Of a DNA stretch of 64,000 nucleotides, positions 49,594 through 58,281 are shown piece after piece. The number at the start of each line of letters is the position of its first letter. The stretch's first letter is position 1. The notes beneath the pieces were generated by a model. It saw only the letters and a list, made by a program, of their open reading frames with translations. It made no database searches and was not told the origin of the DNA. The translations under genes and the position numbers were made by a program. This DNA is from Synechococcus sp. WH 7805 (GTDB lineage: Bacteria; Cyanobacteriota; Cyanobacteriia; PCC-6307; Cyanobiaceae): NCBI RefSeq assembly GCF_000153285.1, contig NZ_CH724168.1:1489748-1553747 (forward strand). The letters run 5' to 3'.

Positions 49594-49790
49594 CATCACC
49601 TCGGCGACCAGAACGCCGTAGGGGTCGAGCAGATCATCAGGATCTGGCCAGAGGCCGTCGGCCTTGAACATCCAGGGCTTCAGCGCAGGGTCCTTGCGGC
49701 CATGCACCTCCCACCAGGCCAACAAAGACTTGCTGAGTTCAGGCGCTATCGCATTGAGGTCGCAATACTCAGCGTCTCTACGTTGCCCCA
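49594..49790 (-). pseudogene. mutY 5' remnant 1 (N-terminal ~60 codons)
   Basis: The minus strand reads LLAWWEVHGRKDPALKPWMF, then KADGLWPDPDDLLDPYGVLV and AEVM, against LLSWWENEGRRDPAQKPWMF, KADGLWPEPDDALDPYGVLV and AEVM in intact mutY. About 37 of 44 residues agree. Homology stops abruptly after AEVM, around 49594. The rest of the gene is absent. It is a divergent allele rather than a recent copy of the intact gene. Serine recombinase fragments lie on both sides. Confidence 0.88.
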
Positions 49791-50189
49791 TCAGGCAGCA
49801 ACCCAAGCCTGATCACTGACCAGAAACTTTCCCGATAAGCCGAAGCGCTGAAGTATCCGACCGATCTGTGGCGGAGCGAGAGGACGACGTCCTGTACTGC
49901 TGAACTTGCCGACAACTGCGCGCGCATCAGCCATGGCCCCGTAACTCAAACCAGCACGCACCATTGGCTCAAGGACTCCACACAAACCGTCAGTCTCAGC
50001 AATGGCCTTCTGCTTAAGCTCCGAAGCCTTCTCAGCAGCACCTTCCCGGAACCCCCAAAGACAAACTCCTCTGGCCTTTGCAGCCGCCAAGACTTCCTTA
50101 GTGCGCTCGGTGAGCCAACGTGTTTCAAACTCAGCAACATTGGCCATCATCGTGAGCACCATCCAACCAGCACTGGTGGTGGCAATAAC
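49791..50189 (-). pseudogene. Serine recombinase remnant (catalytic domain truncated)
   Basis: The frame opens after a stop and reads VIATTSAGWMVLTMMANVAE and FETRWLTERTKEVLAAAKARG, the long E helix of small serine recombinases with its E-R-T and A-x-A-R-G ends. A DNA-binding C-terminus with a helix-turn-helix-like tail follows (PLAPPQIGRILQRFGLSGKF). The first 90 or so residues, with the catalytic Ser, are missing. An ATG at 50162 exists, but a protein from it could not be active. The stop lies about at the start of mutY remnant 1. Confidence 0.78.
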
Positions 50190-50921
50190 TTAAAATAAGT
50201 CAATAAGCATTGAACAACTCGCAAGGTCATTGCCGAGTTGGAAGCCCGCAATAGCTTCGAGAGCTTCATCAACAGTTGGTGCCTACATGGCCTCCGTCAA
50301 GAAGATGATTATCGCTTCCGCGCCCTAAAGGAACTTGAGCACCAAAGCGCTGCAAGAAATCGAACAGGGTGAAGCATTACTCCTAGAGAACGCTCGCTTG
50401 AAGCAGGAGAAACCTTTTGAGCGAAAACTCTACATCGTCTAGCACTAAGAACCCTGGATCTCGCCAACAAGCAACGCAAGCTATACGACTGATTACAGGA
50501 GAGTAATTTCTTGATTTTGCAGAAGTCGATCTGAGCGAGATTTACTCAAATTTTATAAGAGTTCAAACGCAAAGATCTGAACAGAGCAACCACAATCTCA
50601 AACCACAACACAGTGCTCAGAACAATCTGGAAATAACTTCAATCCTTGGATCCCTCCGGCGTGAAGTTAATTGCCTGGGCACTGGGATAGAGAGCAGCGA
50701 CTTTCAGGCCCGATGAACTGAATCGACATACGCAAGATTGAGCCCTTGATCAGAAAACTAGGCCTTAATGAGCAGTGAAGACCGCAAACAAGACACAACG
50801 GAAAGATCTGGTCAATTGAATCAATCGACGTCGGCCAGCAATCACCATCATTGATCGGGCATGAAGTGGTATACCCTCGTCATGTCAGACGGTCGCCCAT
50901 CTGAATCTGTCGGTCACGGTT

Positions 50922-50945
50922 GACACCCAACTCAATCTGGGTGTC
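50922..50945. repeat. Eight-base-pair inverted repeat
   Basis: GACACCCA and TGGGTGTC pair perfectly across an eight-base loop, in non-coding accessory DNA. There is no T-run. It could be a structural RNA element, a recombination-site arm or a transposon trace. Confidence 0.4.
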
Positions 50946-51067
50946 GCCTTAATATGATCCAAACCCGAAATCAAATTTTCAGGGTGTTTCTTATCACCAT
51001 TCGACAAAATCCAAGACTTAGCATTTAGCTTGCGCTTGATTCTGGGATTGAGGTTAAACCTTTTGGC

Positions 51068-51132
51068 GTAGGGCTCCGGCAGGAGCTGTGCGACCTATTT
51101 TCTGTTTTTGGATTCCCCCGCCTGCGCCCTAC
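51068..51132. ncRNA. Possible structured RNA or long inverted repeat
   Basis: GTAGGGC (51068-51074) pairs with GCCCTAC (51126-51132), and GCAGG (51079-51083) with CCTGC (51121-51125), giving twelve pairs with one four-base bulge, closed by about 37 bases with a T-rich run near 51098-51109. It lies about 80 bases upstream of the sulfotransferase. No RNA family is recognised. Confidence 0.3.
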
Positions 51133-51211
51133 AGCTACAGATCGAACTCTAATATTCCCACCTGACCAGAGGCTGTAATGATAAAATTATATTTAGCTAA
51201 AGTCATGAATT

Positions 51212-51886
51212 TTGGTTATCAACGACAAATATAAATTTATTTTTGTACACGTCCCAAAGGTTGCCGGATCAAGCCTTACTCATGTTCTTAGGAGTCTTCC
51301 GGGAGATAATCGTTTCCTTTTGGCGAAGACTAAGCATGAAACCCTTCAAGAGTTTTGCTCCATGCATGAGTGTCGCTTTTCGGGAAAAAGTAAAGAGCTG
51401 TCTAAAGAAATCAGTAGCTATTTTAGGTTTGGATTCGTTCGAAATCCATGGTCTCGCATGTATTCACTTTATCGATACCTTGATGAATCACGCCCCAGGA
51501 AGGAAATTGATACAATTAAAAGCTTCAAAAATTTTCTTGTTCTCAGCGAAGCAGGGGAAACATGGATTAACAAGCTGCATTCCATGCGCTCTCAATTAGA
51601 TTTCTTTGTTGATGGGAACAACACGATCAATGTTGATTTTTTAGGGCATTATGAATTTCTAAAAGAAGACTTTAATTGCGTCTCTAAACTCTTGCTGTTA
51701 CCGGAGCATTTATCGCTTCCCAGAAAGAATTCTTCATCTTCTTCAACAGCTAACTACATTGATTTCTATGACGACGAAATGATCTCTATCGTTCAGAGAA
51801 GGTTTGCATGTGAAATAGATTTATTTGGGTATAAATTTAATTCGCCTTTTCCTGCCAATCGCTTTAGCAGAGCCGTGGCACCTTGA
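51212..51886 (+). CDS. Sulfotransferase-family protein
   Basis: 224 residues. YKFIFVHVPKVAGSSLTHVL is the 5'-phosphosulfate loop and FRFGFVRNPWSRMYSLYRYL the 3'-phosphate site of PAPS-dependent carbohydrate sulfotransferases. The start is a TTG at 51212; there is a stop two codons upstream and no ATG before the conserved block. It would sulfate a glycan. It is A+T-rich and isolated in decayed DNA, so it may be an acquired gene, perhaps losing its start. Confidence 0.78.
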   Translation: MVINDKYKFIFVHVPKVAGSSLTHVLRSLPGDNRFLLAKTKHETLQEFCSMHECRFSGKSKELSKEISSYFRFGFVRNPWSRMYSLYRYLDESRPRKEIDTIKSFKNFLVLSEAGETWINKLHSMRSQLDFFVDGNNTINVDFLGHYEFLKEDFNCVSKLLLLPEHLSLPRKNSSSSSTANYIDFYDDEMISIVQRRFACEIDLFGYKFNSPFPANRFSRAVAP

Positions 51887-53474
51887 AGCTCCGGCATGAC
51901 ATTTTCTTTGGCTTTCGACTTGGACTGCATTTGCCCATCTTTAAATGTTCGAGACCTGCCCACACATACTTGTCGCAAGAGCTCGTCGCTGTCATACCTG
52001 CAGACCAAGAATATCGGAACTAAAGCAATACTGAGGTGAGAAAATATTTGCTTGCTGTAGGAAGGCAAGTTGGTCCTATGTGCCCGAATAATTGCCGACT
52101 AAGAACCGCCGACATAAAAAAGGAACCCCAGCATAAGTGATCTAAAGATCAGCAACTCCTCAAGTTCCATAATTTTCTCAGGGTGCGGGGAGAGGAAGAG
52201 AAGAGTTAGGAGGGGTCGCCTTTGCGTCTTCAAATCATCGACCAATTTCTGGATTTGTTTTTTCCCCTAATCTTTTGATGTGAAGGAACAGCAGGAATCC
52301 TATGGGTCTCCTCTAATTCATCCGCCTCCAGTTCTCCACAGCATCAGCCCTCGAGTGAGTGATCTCTTGCTTGTTCCTATCCCCTTTACTGATTTCCAGT
52401 ACGCAGACGATCACCTCTGTCTTGGAACCACTCCACTCTGATTCGTGGGGGGCTCTTCTTCCCAAAGACAAAAGAACCGCATGGGGTTCAAGCAGACGTA
52501 GACATCCATCCAGTTCCTCTGGTTCTAGTTGTTCACTTTGGAGAATTGAAGGTCCTGGTATTGCGAGACTAATAGGTCTGTTCGTGCTCCTCCTTTAAAG
52601 AGTTCCATCACCTTCTTCAACAGTCGGTCCCATTGCTTCCTGGTGAGGTATCGGACCTAGTGCTTCTAAAAGGAGGTATTCGGAGTAGAGAATCGTGAAC
52701 GTCGGACTTCTTCAGTCCCATTTCACGGACCACATTGAGGGTGTTGAGCATCCCGTTAGTCCATTCGTCGGGTCAGTCCTTCGCCAGCTGTTTCCCCCCT
52801 GCTTATTCATCGCTACTCAGGAGTGAGCCTTCGACAAGTTTTAATCCGACAAGTAAGGCATGAGCTTAAAAAAGAATCTGGCTTGTATCAGTTAGCGAAA
52901 AACATGGAGGTTTTTGGATGTCTTTGGCGGTTTTTATCAGATCTTCTCCAATTGGAATGCACGGAAACGAGCAATCTGTTGGAGACCAGCAGCAGCTTCT
53001 GGGGAGAAAGATAGGCCGCAGGAACTTGCCACGCTTTTTCCGTACACCTGCTTTGCCTGTCCCTGTCATCATTTGATTGAACTTAGTCTTGCCAGCAAAC
53101 AAGAAGACAAAGCCACGCTCATGATCCAATCATACGAAGGGCATGCAGCTCTTCAAAAGCAGTCCCCTAGGAATCCGTCGGGAACAGGCCGGTTGGAGTG
53201 GAGCTGAATCAGCGTCACCTGACCCACGCGATACCGAGATGCTGCTGCCAGGACAAGAACTGCATCCGTTTGGGAGCCTCTTGACGCCCATGTTGAAGAA
53301 ACTAAGACACCCTCGACAGTGTCGTGCGCCTTCAGCACAGGGTCTTGTGGGCATAACTCACGGAGCCTCTAGACCATCTCAGAGACCTCTCTCTCGAGTT
53401 CTATAACTTTCTCCAGAGGCTGAAATATGGCATCAATCAGAACAATTTGAATTCTGCAAACCCTATGGGGTGAA
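51887..53474. other. About 1.6 kb without a convincing gene
   Basis: No frame in this stretch has gene-like length, start and codon use. Weak traces on the minus strand near 52600 (TRKQWDRLLKKVMELFKGGA) and near 53300-53400 (a charged helix, LEKVIELEREVSEM, interrupted by a stop) suggest decayed genes, families not identified. No insertion-sequence ends, tRNA or terminators were recognised. Confidence 0.5.
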
Positions 53475-54770
53475 TTATCTGTGTGGCGTCTTGAAGTCGC
53501 GCAGAACCGTGCCGATCGCATCCACGGCTCCACTGGCCCCTCCAGCCTCTGCAGCCTCCTGGGCTAGTGCAGCCGCTGCAAGGCTGAATGATGGGTCATC
53601 GAGAACCTGGCGGACAGCCGCACGGATGGATGCCGGCTCAGGATTGGCCGTCGCCAGATCGATCGAAGCGCCGGTTCGCAGCAGACGCGCACAAACCTCA
53701 GGTTTGTCCTCACTCTCACCAGCCGTGACCATCGGGATCCCATGGGACAGCACGGCCTGCACACCCTGAAACCCGCCGTTACTCACCACCAGCGATGTTT
53801 TCGGCAGCAAGGCGGCATAGGGGATGTAGCTGGCCGCCCTGGCATTCGCAGGCAAGGGGCCCAGCGATTCGAGGCCACCATCAAGCCGCCCCGTGCAAGC
53901 CACGACCAGCACAGGCTCATCAGCCAGTGCGTCCAATGTGGGGCGCAGCAATTGGGCGGGATCATTGCTGATCGTGCCCTGCGTGACATGCACAACCGTG
54001 GCGTGGTCAAGGTCAGTCCACCACGCTGGAGGCGTGAATGCTTCATCGCTGTTCTCCAGCAAGGGGCCAGCGAACAGGACCTGCGGCGGACAGTCGGGCC
54101 TGGGGTACTCGAAGCTCCGCACCGTTCCGCTCAGCACGAGATGAGGCGACACAACATCAAACAGCCAAGGACGGACCGGAGGCAAAGACAATGCCTGCCG
54201 AGCCTGATCGGCGCGCTTGCGAAGCGATCGAAACAACACCGATCGCGTGATCCGCTGCAACAGGCGATTGCGAATCCGACCCGACCAAGAATCATCCGGA
54301 GGCAGCGCAAGCCCGAACGGCGCCAAGGCACGACTGGGCAAGGTCAGCACCGTGCAGCACAATTGAACCCAAGGTCGACCGGTCTTTTCCGCCCACCAGG
54401 CACCGGCCATCAAAAAGCTGTCGCACACCAGCAGTTCAGCGGGACTCTCCTCATGGAGGCGGAGCAAATCCTTGCAATACCCTTCGCATGGCCCGATGAA
54501 AAACGTGGCGAGATCGAAGCGCAACTTGTTCAGGCCATGCAGGCAGTCACGATCAGCCTGCAGGTGATCAGGCACCAGCTCGGGGCGTGAGTAATCAAAG
54601 CCCTCCTGAAAAGCGCAGTAGTCCGCACCGGTTCCCTCGACACGCTCCCGGAAGGCAGCGCCTGTCAGCCAGCGCACACGATGACCACGCCTGACGAGCT
54701 CTCTGGCAATCGGCAGCATGGGCTTCACGTGACCGAAAACCGGGACTGATAACAGCAGAATCTCAGCCAC
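53475..54770 (-). CDS. GT1-type glycosyltransferase (MGT/UGT-like)
   Basis: About 431 residues from a GTG at 54770 (VAEILLLSVPVFGHVKPMLP); a TTG five codons upstream is an alternative. The N-terminal FGHVKPMLPIARELVRRGHR and the C-terminal SNGGFQGVQAVLSHGIPMV block are those of GT1 enzymes, which move sugars from UDP or dTDP donors to lipids or small molecules. The usual H-x-G before the donor site reads SNGG, a common variant in such sets. It would act in the cytosol. It is divergent from the EF-hand gene, with 15 bases between starts. Confidence 0.82.
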   Translation of the reverse strand: MAEILLLSVPVFGHVKPMLPIARELVRRGHRVRWLTGAAFRERVEGTGADYCAFQEGFDYSRPELVPDHLQADRDCLHGLNKLRFDLATFFIGPCEGYCKDLLRLHEESPAELLVCDSFLMAGAWWAEKTGRPWVQLCCTVLTLPSRALAPFGLALPPDDSWSGRIRNRLLQRITRSVLFRSLRKRADQARQALSLPPVRPWLFDVVSPHLVLSGTVRSFEYPRPDCPPQVLFAGPLLENSDEAFTPPAWWTDLDHATVVHVTQGTISNDPAQLLRPTLDALADEPVLVVACTGRLDGGLESLGPLPANARAASYIPYAALLPKTSLVVSNGGFQGVQAVLSHGIPMVTAGESEDKPEVCARLLRTGASIDLATANPEPASIRAAVRQVLDDPSFSLAAAALAQEAAEAGGASGAVDAIGTVLRDFKTPHR

Positions 54771-54785
54771 AACTGCTTGATCCAA

Positions 54786-55463
54786 ATGCTGTCAATCCTG
54801 GCTCAGCGATTGATGCAGCGCCTGGCTGGACGAGCGCTGCCGGCCTTAATTCCAGTTGCCCTGCATGCCGTGGTCACCCCTAAAGAACATCGCAAACAGT
54901 TTTTCGTGGCGAACGAGCGGCTGGGCTCTTTCCGCCAAAACCTGAAACAACGAACCAAAAGCACTTTCTCAAGCGTTGGATTGGAACAGCCAAGAACAGA
55001 AAGAAACTACCAAATTCAACATCTTTTTAGTCAGCTCGACCGCAATCGTGATGGCAATCTCAGCCTTGAAGAACTGCGTCATGCACTGGCAATAGACGAG
55101 GCAAGCAATGGTACCCAACCACGACGGACATCAGCCCTGAATGATCAATTAGAGGCAACGATAGCTTCGATGGATCTCAATGCTGATGGACGAATCGACC
55201 ACAATGAATTCAATCTGCTCATCCAACGACGTCAACGACTGCGACAGGAAGAGGAGCGCTTACTGCTCTACTTAATGCCAGTAGATACCAATGGCAACGA
55301 TCGTCTCGACCACGGCGAACTCGACCGACTCCTGACGAGCATCGACCAGTCACCACTCACGTCAAAAGAACAAGCATTTGTTTTTTATGGGCGACAAGCA
55401 AAGCATAAGCTGGCAGGATTTTGTCGATCGCCTTCTATTGAGCTCAATCGTGGAAGAGCCTAA
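54786..55463 (+). CDS. EF-hand calcium-binding protein
   Basis: 225 residues from ATG 54786. Three EF-hand loops are readable: DRNRDGNLSLEE (residue about 90), DLNADGRIDHNE (about 130) and DTNGNDRLDHGE (about 170); the third has Asp instead of Gly at position 6, so it may be weaker. Helices between them are charged. The N-terminus has a basic helical segment (RLMQRLAGRALPALIPVAL) that may bind membranes. It should sense or buffer calcium. Its stop overlaps that of the convergent glutamate-receptor-like gene by four bases. Confidence 0.85.
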   Translation: MLSILAQRLMQRLAGRALPALIPVALHAVVTPKEHRKQFFVANERLGSFRQNLKQRTKSTFSSVGLEQPRTERNYQIQHLFSQLDRNRDGNLSLEELRHALAIDEASNGTQPRRTSALNDQLEATIASMDLNADGRIDHNEFNLLIQRRQRLRQEEERLLLYLMPVDTNGNDRLDHGELDRLLTSIDQSPLTSKEQAFVFYGRQAKHKLAGFCRSPSIELNRGRA

Positions 55464-56659
55464 AACGTTGAGCGATTGCTCGCAGAGCCTGGACCTGCGA
55501 GCGCTTCATTGCGAAGCTGCTGGACCAAACCGTTGCGCTTGAGCTGGCTAATCGAAAGGTTGATGCGCTTCACCGTTTCAGGATTAAGCTTGGGGGACAA
55601 GGCAAATCCCTGAAGTTCTGGGCGAATGCCAGACATCGACAAAACAGGGATGATTCCGGAAGAACCCCCATGCGACTGGAGATAACGAAGTTGCAACTCA
55701 TCTGCCAGCACCGCATTCACGCGACCCTCTTTGAGAGCAAACAAGGAATCACGAATGGAATCAATCGGAACACGTGCAGACTGGGACTGACGCGAAGAAT
55801 CAGCCAACTGCATTCCAAGCTCTTTCAATAATTCCTCGCTGACAGTTCCAGACTTATAACCAACGCGCATCGCCGATAATTCATCAAAAGAGTTCAAACG
55901 ACGACTCGCCAAACCTTGCGCTTCCTGAACCAATTCAACAGTGAGAAATCCCACCAAAACCGCACTAGAAATATTCCGAACAACATAAGCCGCCATCAAT
56001 ACAGCGCGACCTCTCGTCGTATCAACAATCTCCGCATCACCCTCACCAGTAAGAATAATCGTAAAGACTTTGACAAAGCGATGCAAGGGACTCTTCCCCC
56101 GAGGCTCAACCAAACTCGAGTAATCCTCAACCCACCAAACCAGTGCACTCATCACAAACAACAAAAGTGTCAAAAGAGCGACCATTCGCACCAACGAAGG
56201 ACTGAGCATCGCCGCAAGAAAAGCTCGACTCAAACTGAAAGGATCATTGGCAACCATGACAGCCTGACCATCCTCCTGGAAAGGCAAACTAAATTGATAT
56301 TTACGAAGCCGACCAGGACTTAAATTGATACATTCAACAGCGACATCAAGTTCATTCAAGCGTGTCGCATCCAACATCGACTGAATAGAAGACATCGGCA
56401 ACAGCCTGTAATGCAGATTTTCGCGTTGCGCAACTTGCGTCCAAAGCTCAACAGCCAGTCCCTTCCAAACACCAGCTTCGCGATAACTACAAGGCTGGCT
56501 CCCATCAACCACGCCAACCCTTAAAATACGAGGCTTTGCCAATGCAACGGCTGGAGTGCAAAAACCCCAACCAATCAACAGCAGATTAGCAATCAAGAAA
56601 AGACGCTTACAGCGCTGATTCCTTCGCAGCAAACCAGTTACTTTCCCATTCATCATCAT
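55460..56659 (-). CDS. Ionotropic glutamate-receptor-like channel with binding-protein domain
   Basis: A 399-residue protein. A signal peptide (IANLLLIGWGFCTPAVALA) precedes the first binding lobe (ILRVGVVDGSQPCSYREAGV). The lobe is interrupted by a channel module: span VALLTLLLFVMSALVWWVE, a re-entrant pore helix and loop VKVFTIILTGEGDAEIVDT, and span LMAAYVVRNISSAVLVGFLT. The second lobe (MRVGYKSGTVSEELLKELG) follows. This is the GluR0-like layout, with binding domain outside. The filter reads TGEGD rather than the potassium filter TVGYGD, so selectivity is uncertain. The ligand is probably an amino acid. Confidence 0.82.
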   Translation of the reverse strand: MMMNGKVTGLLRRNQRCKRLFLIANLLLIGWGFCTPAVALAKPRILRVGVVDGSQPCSYREAGVWKGLAVELWTQVAQRENLHYRLLPMSSIQSMLDATRLNELDVAVECINLSPGRLRKYQFSLPFQEDGQAVMVANDPFSLSRAFLAAMLSPSLVRMVALLTLLLFVMSALVWWVEDYSSLVEPRGKSPLHRFVKVFTIILTGEGDAEIVDTTRGRAVLMAAYVVRNISSAVLVGFLTVELVQEAQGLASRRLNSFDELSAMRVGYKSGTVSEELLKELGMQLADSSRQSQSARVPIDSIRDSLFALKEGRVNAVLADELQLRYLQSHGGSSGIIPVLSMSGIRPELQGFALSPKLNPETVKRINLSISQLKRNGLVQQLRNEALAGPGSASNRSTF

Positions 56660-57099
56660 TCCTGAAGAATTCTAAGCTGCCAAACATTCATGAGCGCAGT
56701 TCTTCGCTAAAACCTCACAATCCGCGTGATCGCCTCATCAACGGGCATCACAGCGATGCACTTCCTCAGCAGTGTGAGCCCCCGTCACCATCCAAACAAT
56801 GGCGAAGCAAGATCGTGGATGTCGATACCCTTCCTTCGGGATCTCAAAACTCAGCGAGGACTATCGATTGTGGGATCGACGTGCTGCGAGGGTTCGGGCC
56901 AGCCGCCGTCCTCGGTGAACATCTACAGCTTCAGAACAGGGTCCATGCGGCCATGAACCTCCCACCAGACAGCATCGTGCGATTGGGTTCAGGCGCGATC
57001 ACACGGAGAGACGCCCTCCCTACCCCTGCACGCCGATGCATTGAAGCCATCCGCTTTTCGTTCATAAGCTTGTTTGCCTGCATTGATCAAGCCTTCTCC
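56660..57099. other. Spacer with a decayed mutY fragment
   Basis: Between the channel gene and the Coq4-like gene. Besides the mutY remnant at 56866-56995 nothing is recognisable. A long plus frame crosses it and joins the Coq4 gene, but its N-terminal part is the antisense of the mutY remnant and is not a real protein start. Confidence 0.6.
56866..56995 (-). pseudogene. mutY 5' remnant 2 (decayed)
   Basis: The minus strand reads WWEVHGRMDPVLKL, a stop, then MFTEDGGWPEPSQHVDP, matching WWEVHGRKDPALKPWMF and KADGLWPDPDDLLDP of mutY remnant 1. It shares WWEVHGR with remnant 1, whereas intact mutY has WWENEGR, so the two remnants are closer to one another than to the intact gene. An in-frame stop and an extra base shift show that it is older or freer to decay. 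Confidence 0.78.
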
Positions 57100-58281
57100 A
57101 TGCCCGCCAACAGCAAGAGTCTGCTGAAACGGTTAGCTGTTGACCTGGCAAAACTCTGCAGCAATCCCGACGATCTTGATCACGCTTTTGATCTGCTGAA
57201 TGCCAGCTACGGGACCGACGTGGCCCAGGCCGCTCGCAATCGCCTCAAAGAGGATCCCTCCATCCAACCGCTGATCGCCGAGCAGTACTGGGGTGAATGG
57301 CCATCACTGAGCGATCTGCGGTCGATGCCGGCCGGCTCTCTGGGACATGTGTATGGAACCTTCATGGCATCACAAGGGCTGAACCAATTGCCCAACCCCC
57401 AATTGGGTGACTCCGTTTCTTGCGAAGACACCTATCTGCAACACCGCATTCGCCACACCCACGACATCTGGCATGTGATTGCCGGGCTGCCGATCACCAT
57501 GGCTGGCGAAGCTGCTGCCAACGGCCTGACCACAGAACAACTGCGCTGGCCGGGGAGCGCCCTGCTCATCAGTGCGGATTTGATCCACCGCGTGAGCGAA
57601 TCTGAGGCAAGCCAAACCAAGGGGAGCGATCGAACGGTCGACCTCGGCGTCGCTGTTGCCTACGGCCTCAGCCTCGGAGCCAGGGCAAAACCACTCCTTG
57701 CTCAACGCTGGGAAGAGGGTTGGGAACGACCGCTGAGTGATTGGCGAGACGCCCTCGGAATAAGCGACCTCATCGCCCAGAGCCCCTTCCCTCCTCTCGC
57801 CGGTGACCGATCACCGCTGCCTTCGGCAACCATCGTGGGCAGCTGGTCGTTGGAGAGCCTCACCATCCGTGATGCGGGAGGCGCAGAGGCCGTTCCCATC
57901 TGGGGTGAGCAACCTCTGGGCCAACTGACATACACCGCCGATGGGCGCATGAGTGCGGTGCTGTGCAAAGCCGGACGATCAACAAGGTCCCCCAGTGCCG
58001 GGGCCGCTGACGTTGCCGAACAAGCAGATCTCTTTCGTCATTCCTATGGCTACGCAGGGCGCTACAGCCTCACGGCTGCAGGCGTTGTCCATCACGTGGA
58101 GGTTGCTGCTGATCCGAACTGGATCGGCACAGACCAGCACCGCATCACCCACCTCGAGAATGATCAATTGACCATCACCACAACAGCCATTCCCAGCGTT
58201 GTTTCTCCAGATCCGGTGTCCTACGAGGCGATCTGGAGAAAACTTCCATCCGCCCAGGCCGCCATTGCTACCCCGAGGTAG
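57100..58281 (+). CDS. Coq4-like protein fused to a lipocalin-like domain
   Basis: 393 residues from ATG 57100 (MPANSKSLLKRLAVDLAKLC). The first 220 residues are Coq4-like: SMPAGSLGHVYGTFMASQGL and the metal motif HDIWHVIAGLPITMAGEAAA (H-D-x-x-H with Glu eleven residues on), including RHTHDIWHVI near residue 120. From about 245 a beta-rich lipocalin-type domain follows (IVGSWSLESLTIRDAGG, GQLTYTADGRMSAVL). Coq4 works on ubiquinone head groups in respiratory bacteria; cyanobacteria make plastoquinone, so the substrate here is open. Its 3' end overlaps the convergent gene by 61 bases. Confidence 0.82.
   Translation: MPANSKSLLKRLAVDLAKLCSNPDDLDHAFDLLNASYGTDVAQAARNRLKEDPSIQPLIAEQYWGEWPSLSDLRSMPAGSLGHVYGTFMASQGLNQLPNPQLGDSVSCEDTYLQHRIRHTHDIWHVIAGLPITMAGEAAANGLTTEQLRWPGSALLISADLIHRVSESEASQTKGSDRTVDLGVAVAYGLSLGARAKPLLAQRWEEGWERPLSDWRDALGISDLIAQSPFPPLAGDRSPLPSATIVGSWSLESLTIRDAGGAEAVPIWGEQPLGQLTYTADGRMSAVLCKAGRSTRSPSAGAADVAEQADLFRHSYGYAGRYSLTAAGVVHHVEVAADPNWIGTDQHRITHLENDQLTITTTAIPSVVSPDPVSYEAIWRKLPSAQAAIATPR

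Larger units (their letters stand above)
50190..51211. other. About 1 kb of decayed, non-coding accessory DNA
   Basis: No convincing gene. Short coding-like traces exist: near 50211-50371 a frame without a start reads KVIAELEARNSFESFINSW and on, and near 50338-50440 another reads a Gln/Glu-rich helix (ALQEIEQGEALLLENARLK). Both look like helical fragments of lost genes. Two perfect or near-perfect hairpins lie at 50922 and 51068. The stretch is A+T-richer than the core. Confidence 0.55.

Noticed and set aside
56815..57099. 95-codon N-terminal extension of the Coq4-like protein
   Set aside because: It is the antisense of the mutY remnant plus unrelated sequence; homologous residues begin near ATG 57100.
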